Part shown: positions 1 through 6,362 of the stretch, in pieces
Layout of the letters: each line of letters begins with the position of its first letter
How positions within the stretch are numbered: the stretch's first letter is position 1
DNA from: Bog-564 sp035509915
GTDB lineage: Bacteria > Actinomycetota > Acidimicrobiia > Acidimicrobiales > UBA8190
Direction: 5' to 3'
Length of the DNA: 13,845 bases
NCBI GenBank assembly: GCA_035509915.1
Contig: DATKIB010000025.1
Coordinates: forward strand, 1 to 13,845
Program-made: the position numbers and the translations under genes
The notes under the pieces: generated by a model
What the model was told of the DNA's origin: nothing
What the model saw: the letters and a program-made list of their open reading frames with translations, nothing else
Database searches by the model: none

Positions 1-25
1 AGGCAGAACTCTGCGTGAACTCCAG

Positions 26-44
26 ATCTGACGCGCCGTCAGAT
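26..44. promoter_or_regulatory. Perfect 19-bp palindrome, probable operator of the first operon
   Basis: The sequence reads ATCTGACG-CGC-CGTCAGAT, two perfect 8-bp arms around a 3-bp centre, ending 19 bp before the GTG start of the amidohydrolase gene. Short perfect palindromes of this size at promoters are typical binding sites of dimeric repressors, in actinobacteria often TetR family. It overlaps a possible -35 element (TGACGC at 29-34), so a bound protein would block transcription. No regulator gene is present in the window, so the binding protein is unknown. The palindrome is seen directly; the operator role is inferred. Confidence 0.6.
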
Positions 45-57
45 GCGTAGGTAGTCT
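29..57 (+). promoter_or_regulatory. Possible promoter, perhaps giving a leaderless mRNA
   Basis: TGACGC (29-34) and TAGTCT (52-57) are spaced 17 bp apart and resemble weak -35 and -10 elements. The GTG start at 64 lies 7 bp after the -10-like hexamer, and no good ribosome binding site precedes it, which would fit transcription starting at the start codon, as is common in actinobacteria. Both hexamers are poor matches, so this is tentative. Confidence 0.3.
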
Positions 58-63
58 GGCCCC

Positions 64-1266
64 GTGTCGGAGCTGCCCAGGATCATCTCGGTCGACGACC
101 ACGTGGTGGAGCCGGCCAACGTGTGGCAGGACCGGCTTCCATCCAAGTACCTCGAGGTCGGGCCCCGGATAGTGCGAGCGCCCATGGGTGAGATCACCTT
201 CGTGGGGGGAAAGCTGACCGTCAAGCCCGGCAGCGAGGGCCACCCCGTCGACTGGTGGTACTACGAGGACTTGAAGAGGCCCCTGCTCAGACTGGACGCA
301 GCCGTCGGGGTGCCCCGTGACGAGGTGACCATGAACGGGGTCACCTACGAGGACATGCGGCCCGGCGCCTACCAGGTCAAGCCGCGCCTCGAGGACATGG
401 ACACCAACCACATCGAGGCGTCGCTGTGCTTTCCGACATTCCCCCGGTTCTGCGGCCAGACGTTCACCGAGGCCAAGGACCACGACCTCGGCCTGCTCTG
501 CGTACGGGCGTACAACGACTGGATGGTGGAAGAGTGGTGCGCCCAGTCCGACGGGCGGCTGATCCCCCTGTGCATCGTGCCCCTCTGGGATGCCCAGCTC
601 GCGGGTGAAGAAGTCCTTCGCAACGCGGCGCGGGGCGTGCGCGCCGTGTGCTTCAGCGAGATACCCCCGTTCCTCGGACTGCCTTCAGTGCACGACCCGG
701 ACAACTATTGGGACCCTTTCTTCAGGGCCTGCGCGGAGACTTCCACGGTCGTAAACATGCACATCGGCTCGTCGTCGAAGATGCCCTCCACATCCTCCGA
801 CGCCCCTCCGGCGGTCGGTTCGACGCTGACCCACACCAACGCCACCTTCTCGGTGGTGGACTTCCTCTTTTCCGGGGTACTCGTTCGCTTCCCCGACCTG
901 CAGCTCGCCTACTCGGAGGGCCAGATCGGGTGGATCCCCTACATCCTCGAAAGGGCCGACGTCGTGTGGTCGGAGAACAGGGGCTGGGGAGGAGTGGCAG
1001 ACAAGATCCCCGAGCCACCTTCGACCTATTTCCACCGGCAGATCACGGGCTGCTTCTTCAACGACGCCCACGGGCTCAGGTCGGTGGAGGAGATCGGGGT
1101 CGACAACATCACCTACGAGTCGGACTACCCCCATTCCGACTCGACTTGGCCGGAGACCAAGGAGATCGCCGAGCGCCAGATGGCCCACCTCGACGACGAG
1201 GCGAAGTACAAGATCGTCCGAGGCAACGCGATCAGGCTGTTCGGACTAGACCACCTCGCTCCGTAG
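64..1266 (+). CDS. Amidohydrolase family protein (metal-dependent TIM-barrel hydrolase)
   Basis: A 400-residue protein of the amidohydrolase-2 type, which includes metal-dependent hydrolases and decarboxylases. The N-terminus carries the subfamily signature ISVDDHVVEPANVW, with D11 and H13 as probable metal ligands. H233 (in NMHIGSSS) and D354 (in YESDYPHSDSTWP) match the later barrel ligands and the C-terminal catalytic Asp of the family. Length is normal for the subfamily common in mycobacteria and Acidimicrobiia. No signal peptide is seen, so it is probably cytosolic. The GTG start puts the signature at its usual position. It is the first gene of a + strand operon, 29 bp before an acyl-CoA dehydrogenase gene, which suggests a hydrolysis or decarboxylation step in lipid or aromatic catabolism. 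The substrate cannot be told from the sequence. Confidence 0.88.
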   Translation: MSELPRIISVDDHVVEPANVWQDRLPSKYLEVGPRIVRAPMGEITFVGGKLTVKPGSEGHPVDWWYYEDLKRPLLRLDAAVGVPRDEVTMNGVTYEDMRPGAYQVKPRLEDMDTNHIEASLCFPTFPRFCGQTFTEAKDHDLGLLCVRAYNDWMVEEWCAQSDGRLIPLCIVPLWDAQLAGEEVLRNAARGVRAVCFSEIPPFLGLPSVHDPDNYWDPFFRACAETSTVVNMHIGSSSKMPSTSSDAPPAVGSTLTHTNATFSVVDFLFSGVLVRFPDLQLAYSEGQIGWIPYILERADVVWSENRGWGGVADKIPEPPSTYFHRQITGCFFNDAHGLRSVEEIGVDNITYESDYPHSDSTWPETKEIAERQMAHLDDEAKYKIVRGNAIRLFGLDHLAP

Positions 1267-1295
1267 CCTCGGCGCGGCCTGCACTGCACGAGCCC

Positions 1296-2477
1296 GTGGA
1301 CCTTCGTTACTCCGAAGCCGAGGAGGAGTTCAGGGCCGGGCTGCGAACCTGGCTGGCCGAAGTGGTCCCGAAGCTCCCGTCGCCCCCCGACGCGTCGGAC
1401 TGGCCGGCGAGAAGAGCCTTCGACACGACGTGGCAGCGGATGCTGTTCGACGCCGGGTACGCCGGCATCGACTGGCCCGAAGACGGTGGTGGCCGTGGCG
1501 CAAGCCCGGTCGAGCAGCTCGTCTACCTCGAGGAGCTGGAGCGAGCGCACGCGCCGTACGTCGGTGTGAACTTCGTGGGCCTGCTCCACGCCGGACCCAC
1601 GATCGCGGTGGAAGGAACCACCGAGCAGCGCGCCCGCTTCCTGCCGCCGATCCTGCGTGGCGACGAGGTGTGGTGCCAAGGCTTCTCCGAGCCGGGCGCA
1701 GGCAGCGATCTCGCGTCCCTGCGGACGCGCGCCGTGCGAGACGGCGACGAGTACGTGGTCACCGGATCGAAGATCTGGACGTCGCACGCCGAGGTGGCCG
1801 ACTTCTGCGAGCTCCTCGTTAGGACAGGGCCCGAGGGTGAGAGGCACGCGGGGATCACCTGGCTGGCAATGGAGATGGACCGACCGGGGGTCGAGTTCAG
1901 GCCGCTTCGGACCATCGCAGGCTCGAACGAGTTCGGGCAGCTCTTCCTCGATCAGGTGAGGGTGCCGATCGCGAACCGTGTCGGCGAGGAGGGCGACGGC
2001 TGGCGGGTGGCCATGGTCACGCTCAGCTTCGAGCGAGGGACCGCGTTCGTCGGGGAGATGCTCCAGTCCATGGAGATGCTGAGCTCGCTCGGCGCCCTGG
2101 CGCGTCGGAGCGGGGCGTGGGACGACCCCGAGCTCCGACGTCGAGTGGGACATCTCGGCGCGGAGCTCGACGCCCTCTGGGCGCTCGCGCGTCGCAACGT
2201 GTCCAGCGCCGCGCGGACCGGGGTACCTGGGATCGGCGGGAGCGTCTACAAGCTGGCGCTCTCCGAGGCGCGCCAACGGCTGGCCGACCTCGGCATGGAC
2301 CTGGCCGGCAGAGCGGGCCTGTCATGGGATGAGCTCGATGGGCTCGACGGCTCGGCGCTGCACAGCGCGGAGCTTGTCGACACGTGGGTCAACAGCCTGT
2401 CGCGCACGATCGCGGCCGGCACCTCCCAGATCCAGCGCAACATCGTCGCCGAGCGCATCCTCGGGCTCCCGAGGTAG
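1296..2477 (+). CDS. Acyl-CoA dehydrogenase, alpha-type subunit (FadE family)
   Basis: A 393-residue FAD-dependent acyl-CoA dehydrogenase, which introduces an alpha-beta double bond into acyl-CoA during beta-oxidation. Visible landmarks are the flavin/substrate-binding strand WCQGFSEPGAGSD (126-138), KIWTS shortly after, E246 in TLSFERG, and a C-terminal GTSQIQRNIVAERILGLP. E246 aligns with the catalytic Glu of isovaleryl-CoA dehydrogenase; the alternative position near the C-terminus is Ala-Gly here. The RxQFG motif that contacts the neighbouring subunit's FAD is absent. The next gene, 8 bp downstream, has that motif, so the two probably form one heteromeric enzyme like mycobacterial FadE pairs. 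The GTG at 1296 is chosen because MDLRYSEAEEEFR is the normal N-terminus; the open frame further upstream overlaps the amidohydrolase gene. Substrate unknown. Confidence 0.9.
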   Translation: MDLRYSEAEEEFRAGLRTWLAEVVPKLPSPPDASDWPARRAFDTTWQRMLFDAGYAGIDWPEDGGGRGASPVEQLVYLEELERAHAPYVGVNFVGLLHAGPTIAVEGTTEQRARFLPPILRGDEVWCQGFSEPGAGSDLASLRTRAVRDGDEYVVTGSKIWTSHAEVADFCELLVRTGPEGERHAGITWLAMEMDRPGVEFRPLRTIAGSNEFGQLFLDQVRVPIANRVGEEGDGWRVAMVTLSFERGTAFVGEMLQSMEMLSSLGALARRSGAWDDPELRRRVGHLGAELDALWALARRNVSSAARTGVPGIGGSVYKLALSEARQRLADLGMDLAGRAGLSWDELDGLDGSALHSAELVDTWVNSLSRTIAAGTSQIQRNIVAERILGLPR

Positions 2478-2485
2478 GGCGCGCC

Positions 2486-3574
2486 GTGGACTTCGAGCTG
2501 TCCGACGACGAGATCGCACTCGGCGACTCGGTCCGAGCCCTCTGCGCCTCACGCTTTCCCCTGGAGCGGCTCCAGCAGGCGGCGACGCTGTCGGCCGATC
2601 GGGTACGGACCGGCGCTCGCGCGGGCGGCGACGACACGGGTGTCTTCGATCCCGCAGGCTGGGCGGCGCTCGCATCGTCGGGGCTCTTCTCGCTCCAGGT
2701 TCCCGAGGACGCCGGAGGGGTCGGCCTGGGCATGGCGCCCGCGACGGTCGTGTTCGAGGAGCTCGGACGGGCTCTCGTCCCGGGCCCGCTGGTGGCGTCG
2801 CATCTGGCGGCGCGTCTCGGAGCACAGCCGCTCAGCGGAGCGGGCGAGGGCAAGCTGGTGGTCGGCTCCGTCCACCGGCCGCCGTCCTCGGGAGCCGAGT
2901 CACTGGCGCCACTGCTCGTCGAGAACCTTGCGTCGCTGGGCGCGCTGGTGGTGGTGGGCGAGCACGAGCTGGTGGTGGTCGACCCGTCCGCACTCGGAGC
3001 AACCGCGATCCGGCGACCTCTGGATCCGCTCACTCCGATGTGGCGGGTCGACGGTCTCCCGATCGCCGACCAGGGAGGAGCGCTCATCGGTGAGAGGGTC
3101 GGTGAGGCAGAGGAGGCTGCCGGGTGGCGGCGAGACGAGGCGGTGCTCACAGGTGCGCTCCTGGTGGGGCTGGCGGCCAGGTGCGTCGAGATGGCCGTGG
3201 GGTACGCGAAGGAGCGCGAGCAGTTCGGAAAGCCGATCGGCTCGTTCCAAGCCGTGAAGCACCTCTGTGCCGACATGCTCGTGCGCTCGGAGGTCGCACG
3301 CGTCGCAGTTCAAGCCGCCGGGGTGACCGTCGACGAGCCGGATGTCGGTGACCCGGAGAGGGCGGCGTACGGTGCGGCCATGCTCGCCGCGGAGGCAGCG
3401 GTCGCGAACGCAAAGGCGTGCATCCAAGTGCACGGCGGCATGGGGTTCACCTGGGAGGTGCCGGTGCACCTGTACCTGATGCGCGCGCGGGTGCTGTCCC
3501 AGTCGCTCGGGCGACCGGGACAATTCGCGGAGCTCGTGGCGGATCGGTATGTGCGGCAGGAGGGAGGAAGATGA
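2486..3574 (+). CDS. Acyl-CoA dehydrogenase, beta-type subunit (FadE family)
   Basis: A 362-residue acyl-CoA dehydrogenase fold. The N-terminal helical domain begins MDFELSDDEIALGDSV and includes LQVPEDAGGVGLG. The middle beta domain is shortened and lacks the SEPGAGSD strand. The C-terminal domain is well conserved, with REQFGKPIGSFQ at 244-255 and CIQVHGGMGFTWE. By alignment with isovaleryl-CoA dehydrogenase, the catalytic Glu position appears to be Asp (in WRRDEAVL). The missing and retained motifs are the reverse of those in the gene 8 bp upstream, which fits the alpha2beta2 dehydrogenases of mycobacterial steroid catabolism. The GTG at 2486 gives the standard N-terminus. The stop overlaps the next start (ATGA), so translation of the two is probably coupled. 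Alone it is probably inactive. Confidence 0.87.
   Translation: MDFELSDDEIALGDSVRALCASRFPLERLQQAATLSADRVRTGARAGGDDTGVFDPAGWAALASSGLFSLQVPEDAGGVGLGMAPATVVFEELGRALVPGPLVASHLAARLGAQPLSGAGEGKLVVGSVHRPPSSGAESLAPLLVENLASLGALVVVGEHELVVVDPSALGATAIRRPLDPLTPMWRVDGLPIADQGGALIGERVGEAEEAAGWRRDEAVLTGALLVGLAARCVEMAVGYAKEREQFGKPIGSFQAVKHLCADMLVRSEVARVAVQAAGVTVDEPDVGDPERAAYGAAMLAAEAAVANAKACIQVHGGMGFTWEVPVHLYLMRARVLSQSLGRPGQFAELVADRYVRQEGGR
3558..3563 (+). promoter_or_regulatory. Strong ribosome binding site deciding the LLM oxidoreductase start
   Basis: AGGAGG lies 7 bp before the ATG at 3571, inside the end of the preceding gene. It supports this start, even though it gives the protein about 24 residues before the first beta strand. 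Confidence 0.8.
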
Positions 3575-4557
3575 CGGCACCGGGTGGACACGTCGAGGAG
3601 CCCGTCGGTCGCGAGTCCGTGAGGATCGTCCCGCCCGGCACCGTGGCCTACGGGATACAGCTTCCCGTGCAGTCGCAGTCGACGATGTACGTGGAGACCT
3701 GGGAGCTCACCTCGGGGCCCGAGGAGCTCGTGCGCGTCGCACGTCAGGCGGACGAGAGCGGGTTCTTCTACGTAGCTGTGTGCGACCACACCGCCATCCC
3801 GCAGCGACTCGCTCAGGCAATGGGCACGACGTGGTACGACACGGTGGCGACCCTGGGGTGGTTGGCCGCGCTCACGACGAGGGTTCGCCTGCTCTCGCAC
3901 GTCTACATAGCTGCCCTTCGTCATCCGCTTCGGGCGGCCAAGGAGATGGCGACGTTGGACCTGCTCTCGGGAGGTCGTCTGATCGTGGGGGTCGGTGCCG
4001 GGCACGTGTCGGAGGAGTTCGACTTCTCCGGCCGCGACTTCGAAGCGCGCGGCGCCCTCACCGACGAGGCGATCGACTCGATCGCCGCCGGCCTGACCGA
4101 GGAGTTCCCCGTGCTGCGGGGCCCGCAGTGGCCGGCCGCCGAGCTCGGGATATCGCCCCGGCCGGTGCAGCGCCCTCGTCCTCCGATATGGGTCGGCGGG
4201 TCCTCGCGCGCGGCGCTGCGGCGAGCCGCGCTTCGCGGCGACGGCTGGCTACCCCAGAGCCCAAAGCGCAAGGACATGCCCGAGCAGATCGCGTACCTGA
4301 AGGCCCTGCGCGAGGAAAAGAGAGGTGGGGCCCCCATCGACATCGGCGCCCTCGCCGGCGCCTTCCATCTCGGTGAACCATCGTGGGAGCTGCCGCGCGG
4401 AACCGTGTCCGGCACAGCGGAGCAGGTGGCCGAGAACCTGGGCGAGCTCGTCGCGATGGGCGTGTCGCACGTCCAGCTCCGCTTCCCCAGCCGATCCGTG
4501 GAAGAGCTGTGCGACCAGATGGCCGCGTTCGGCGAGGAAGTCGGCCCGCTGCTCTAA
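3571..4557 (+). CDS. LLM-class (luciferase-like) flavin-dependent oxidoreductase, probably F420-type
   Basis: A 328-residue TIM-barrel protein of the bacterial luciferase-like superfamily, whose members use FMN or coenzyme F420 for hydride transfer or monooxygenation. After a 24-residue leader, the first strand reads VAYGIQLPVQ. Further landmarks are the CDHTAIP loop, RVRLLSHVYIAALRHPL, the segment LLSGGRLIVGVGAGHVSEEF, PRPPIWVGGSS, and a C-terminal MGVSHVQLRFPS strand. This pattern and length fit the F420-dependent subgroup common in mycobacteria, but the cofactor cannot be proved from sequence. The start overlaps the previous stop by 4 bp (ATGA), and it is the last gene of the operon. Context suggests oxidation or reduction of a ketone or ring intermediate in the same catabolic pathway. 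Confidence 0.87.
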   Translation: MTAPGGHVEEPVGRESVRIVPPGTVAYGIQLPVQSQSTMYVETWELTSGPEELVRVARQADESGFFYVAVCDHTAIPQRLAQAMGTTWYDTVATLGWLAALTTRVRLLSHVYIAALRHPLRAAKEMATLDLLSGGRLIVGVGAGHVSEEFDFSGRDFEARGALTDEAIDSIAAGLTEEFPVLRGPQWPAAELGISPRPVQRPRPPIWVGGSSRAALRRAALRGDGWLPQSPKRKDMPEQIAYLKALREEKRGGAPIDIGALAGAFHLGEPSWELPRGTVSGTAEQVAENLGELVAMGVSHVQLRFPSRSVEELCDQMAAFGEEVGPLL

Positions 4558-4608
4558 CGTTCGAATTTCGCGTTGGTGGCAAGGGGCGCATCCTCCGTGT
4601 AGGTCGGC

Positions 4609-4636
4609 TACAATGCAACCAACGTATCTGCATTGT
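4609..4636 (+). promoter_or_regulatory. Promoter -10 element overlapped by an inverted repeat (probable autoregulatory operator)
   Basis: TACAAT at 4609-4614 is a good -10 hexamer in an otherwise GC-rich region. The arms ACAATGCA (4610-4617) and TGCATTGT (4629-4636) form a perfect 8-bp inverted repeat with an 11-bp spacer. The left arm covers the -10, and the right arm ends 9 bp before the ATG of the AbrB-type gene. No convincing -35 is seen. AbrB/MazE/VapB-type proteins usually repress their own promoters through such sites, so autoregulation is inferred. Confidence 0.6.
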
Positions 4637-4645
4637 GAGGTGGCC

Positions 4646-4879
4646 ATGGCGCAAACGGGCGAAGTGAAGGTGAGTGAGCGCGGCCAGATGGCGCTTCCGG
4701 CCCAGGCTCGCCACCGCTGGGGTTTGGACGATGGCGGGAGCGTGGGATGGGTCGACCTCGGCGATGCTGTGTTGCTCGTTCCTGGCGGAGTCGACGAACT
4801 GCGCAAGGAGCTCCTCGCAGGAGCCGACTGGGAGGACGCGAGGTCCGGGTTCGGAGATCCCGACCTGGCCAACCAATAG
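4646..4879 (+). CDS. AbrB/MazE/SpoVT-type DNA-binding protein, probable antitoxin
   Basis: A 77-residue protein. Residues about 5-50 have the swapped-hairpin AbrB pattern, with GEVKVSERGQMALPAQARHR followed by WGLDDGGSVGWVDLGDAVLLVP. Such proteins dimerise, bind operator DNA, and often act as antitoxins in VapBC or MazEF pairs. The tail (about 51-77, with DELRKELLAGADWEDARS) is acidic and helical, as expected of a segment that wraps around a partner toxin. The ATG at 4646 has GAGG 5 bp upstream. The downstream gene begins 13 bp after its stop, and an AGGA overlaps the stop codon. DNA binding is well supported; the antitoxin role rests on the neighbour. Confidence 0.82.
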   Translation: MAQTGEVKVSERGQMALPAQARHRWGLDDGGSVGWVDLGDAVLLVPGGVDELRKELLAGADWEDARSGFGDPDLANQ

Positions 4880-4892
4880 GACAGGCTCAGAC

Positions 4893-5300
4893 CTGACACT
4901 TCTCGTTGACGACCAGATTCTCTCCGCGCTGCTCCGGGAGGAGCTCGATTGGCCGGACGATCAAGTCTTCACGACCGGATATTGGTACTTGCGCTTGTGC
5001 CAGGCGGTGGCGCGAGGATCCGGCGGCTCCCTGTCAAAGCCCCTTCTCACACTGCCTGCTGATCGACGCGAACGCGTGCTGCACGCGGTTCTCGAACTTC
5101 CTGAGAAGGTTGAGATCCTGAGTTGGAGGGTCGTCGCGCCGGTGATGGCCAGTCAGCTCGACGGCCCCGGGTACCGCCTGAACCTGCTGTCCCGAGAGGC
5201 GCTTGCGGCAGCCAGCATCCTTCGCGCCGAGGTCGTGATGGCCCATGGGAACGAGAACCGACTTCTACGAGAGGCGCTCGGCCAGGTGGGTTTGATCTGA
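4893..5300 (+). CDS. Unrecognised protein paired with the AbrB gene; degenerate PIN-like fold, possible toxin
   Basis: A 135-residue protein if it starts at CTG 4893. No ATG, GTG or TTG lies in frame between the end of the antitoxin gene and the conserved-looking start TLLVDDQILSALL; an AGGA at 4878-4881 is 11 bp upstream. The N-terminal strand with D6, the helix around FTTGYWYLRLCQAV (26-39) and the C-terminal REALAAASILRAEVVMAHG (101-119) recall the layout of PIN ribonucleases of VapC type. However, the acidic residues expected in the middle and in the last strand are missing or replaced (A117-H118 where T-D is usual; E102 where Asp is usual). It may be an inactive or altered PIN relative, or an unrelated fold. 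The position directly after an AbrB-type antitoxin supports a toxin-antitoxin-like pair. Confidence 0.62.
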   Translation: MTLLVDDQILSALLREELDWPDDQVFTTGYWYLRLCQAVARGSGGSLSKPLLTLPADRRERVLHAVLELPEKVEILSWRVVAPVMASQLDGPGYRLNLLSREALAAASILRAEVVMAHGNENRLLREALGQVGLI

Positions 5301-5463
5301 GCAGTTCTTTCGGCATCTTCGTGGCGGTGCCGGGCGAAAAATCCGCTCCTCGACGCCCCTGCAAGGTGCCCGGCGAGGTCCCTCGATAGCTCCGGCGCCA
5401 GGTCGCCCCTTCACGATCGGCTCACACCCGAGTGGTGTCCACGAGAAGAGGAGAGGCGAAGAA
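5301..5463. other. 163-bp intergenic region before ssb
   Basis: No gene is supported here. A 7-bp inverted repeat, GCCGGGC (5329-5335) with GCCCGGC (5368-5374), has a 32-nt loop and could be a weak terminator for the upstream pair. A 5-bp repeat, ACACC/GGTGT (5424-5438), lies closer to ssb. No convincing -35/-10 pair was found, although an ssb promoter should lie here. AGGAG/GAGG at 5449-5456 is the ssb ribosome binding site. Confidence 0.35.
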
Positions 5464-5898
5464 ATGAGCAACACGACCACCCTGTCAGGGAACCTCACCC
5501 GCGATCCCGAGATCCGCTACACCCGCGACGGCCAAGCGAGCGCGACCTTCGGCCTGGCCGTCAACCGGCGCTGGCAGTCGAAGGGGTCCGACGAGTGGGA
5601 GGAAGCGACCTCGTTCTTCGACGTCGTGTGCTGGCGCGACCTGGCGGAGAACGTGGCCCTGAGCCTCGTGAAGGGGAGCCGGGTCATCGTCGCCGGTCGT
5701 CTCGAGCAGCGCACGTGGGAGAACGACGCCGGTGAGCGTCGCAGCCGCGTCGAGGTGAGCGCCGATGACGTCGGGCCTTCTCTGCGGTTCGCGACTGCGG
5801 AGGTCACCAAGGCGGAGCGCCGGATGCCCGACGAGGCGGACCCGGACGGAAGCTCCGACACGTCCGGGCGAGCCGAGGTCGTCTCTTCCGGCGCCTGA
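5464..5898 (+). CDS. ssb: Single-stranded DNA-binding protein (SSB family), short form without acidic tip
   Basis: A 144-residue SSB with one OB fold spanning about residues 1-110. It contains TLSGNLTRDPEIRYTRDGQA, FDVVCWRDLAENVALSL and KGSRVIVAGRLEQRTWE. SSB coats single-stranded DNA in replication, repair and recombination. The C-terminus ends in GRAEVVSSGA and lacks the acidic DDDIPF-like tip through which the main SSB recruits partners. The gene stands alone rather than between rpsF and rpsR. Both points suggest a secondary SSB, like SsbB of some actinobacteria, and not the essential replication SSB. The ATG has a good ribosome binding site (GAGG, 7 bp away). A strong hairpin follows 9 bp after the stop. 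Confidence 0.92.
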   Translation: MSNTTTLSGNLTRDPEIRYTRDGQASATFGLAVNRRWQSKGSDEWEEATSFFDVVCWRDLAENVALSLVKGSRVIVAGRLEQRTWENDAGERRSRVEVSADDVGPSLRFATAEVTKAERRMPDEADPDGSSDTSGRAEVVSSGA

Positions 5899-5907
5899 CC
5901 GGCCGGA

Positions 5908-5945
5908 CCCGGTTCCTCGGGCCCGCGCGGGCTCGGGGGACCGGG
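5908..5945 (+). terminator. 19-bp hairpin terminator after ssb
   Basis: Two abutting 19-base arms (5908-5926 and 5927-5945) pair along their whole length. Sixteen pairs are Watson-Crick and three are G-U wobbles (5914/5939, 5917/5936, 5920/5933). In practice the tip folds as a short GC loop. It lies 9 bp after the ssb stop and has no U tract, as is common for actinobacterial terminators. The wobbles pair only in the + strand RNA; in the - strand RNA they would be A-C mismatches, which supports a role for the + transcript. Confidence 0.75.
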
Positions 5946-5999
5946 ACGCGCCGGGTAATGCCGCGTAAATGGAGAACGCCGAGGGCGAGAGGAGGAGCG

Positions 6000-6362
6000 A
6001 TGGGAGATGTGGTGTCGTACCCGTGGGTCGCCGGGCCACTCGTGGTGAGCCGTGACCTGCTCCAGCTCGTGAGGCACCTGACACCGCACGGAGCGCTGAC
6101 GGTGCCCCTGGGAGGTCTGACCATGCTCTACGTAGAGGGAGTTCGCCGCTTCGGGATCCCGGTCCTCGCCGCGGGTCCCGGAGCGCTGTTCGTGGCACTA
6201 GCGGTAGTGGCGAGGCGCTTCGGGTCCGGCCCTTCCGCACGCCGTCGTGCGCCGGTGCTCCCGTTCGAATCGGCGCAACCGTGTGGCACGGGGATCGACA
6301 CCCGTGCTCCGCTCGACGCGTCCGCACAGGTAGTGACGCACGGAGACCTGGAGGCACGATGA
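6000..6362 (+). CDS. Small hypothetical protein with one membrane helix
   Basis: A 120-residue protein I do not recognise. The ATG at 6000 has AGGAGG 4 bp upstream; an earlier in-frame ATG at 5958 has no ribosome binding site and lies close to the hairpin. The first 50 residues are mixed (starting MGDVVSYPWVAGPLVVS). A hydrophobic stretch at about 53-71 (IPVLAAGPGALFVALAVVA) is a likely membrane helix, followed by a basic segment (RRFGSGPSARRRA) that would stay in the cytoplasm, and then an uncharged tail. The last codons overlap the start of the next gene (ATGA), so the two are translationally coupled. Function unknown. Confidence 0.62.
   Translation: MGDVVSYPWVAGPLVVSRDLLQLVRHLTPHGALTVPLGGLTMLYVEGVRRFGIPVLAAGPGALFVALAVVARRFGSGPSARRRAPVLPFESAQPCGTGIDTRAPLDASAQVVTHGDLEAR

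Noticed and set aside
1125..2276. A long - strand open frame opposite the first acyl-CoA dehydrogenase
   Set aside because: High-GC shadow with low-complexity His/Arg/Pro composition and no recognisable domain.
648..2477. A 609-residue open frame extending the first acyl-CoA dehydrogenase upstream
   Set aside because: The first part is the shifted frame of the amidohydrolase gene with no family resemblance; the protein starts at GTG 1296.
4556..4576. AACG...CGTT pairs with CGAA-T-TTCG after the LLM oxidoreductase, considered as a terminator
   Set aside because: The two short stems are not in register and the fold would be very weak.
5958..5999. Upstream ATG for the small membrane protein
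   Set aside because: No ribosome binding site, and it lies close to the ssb terminator; ATG 6000 follows AGGAGG.
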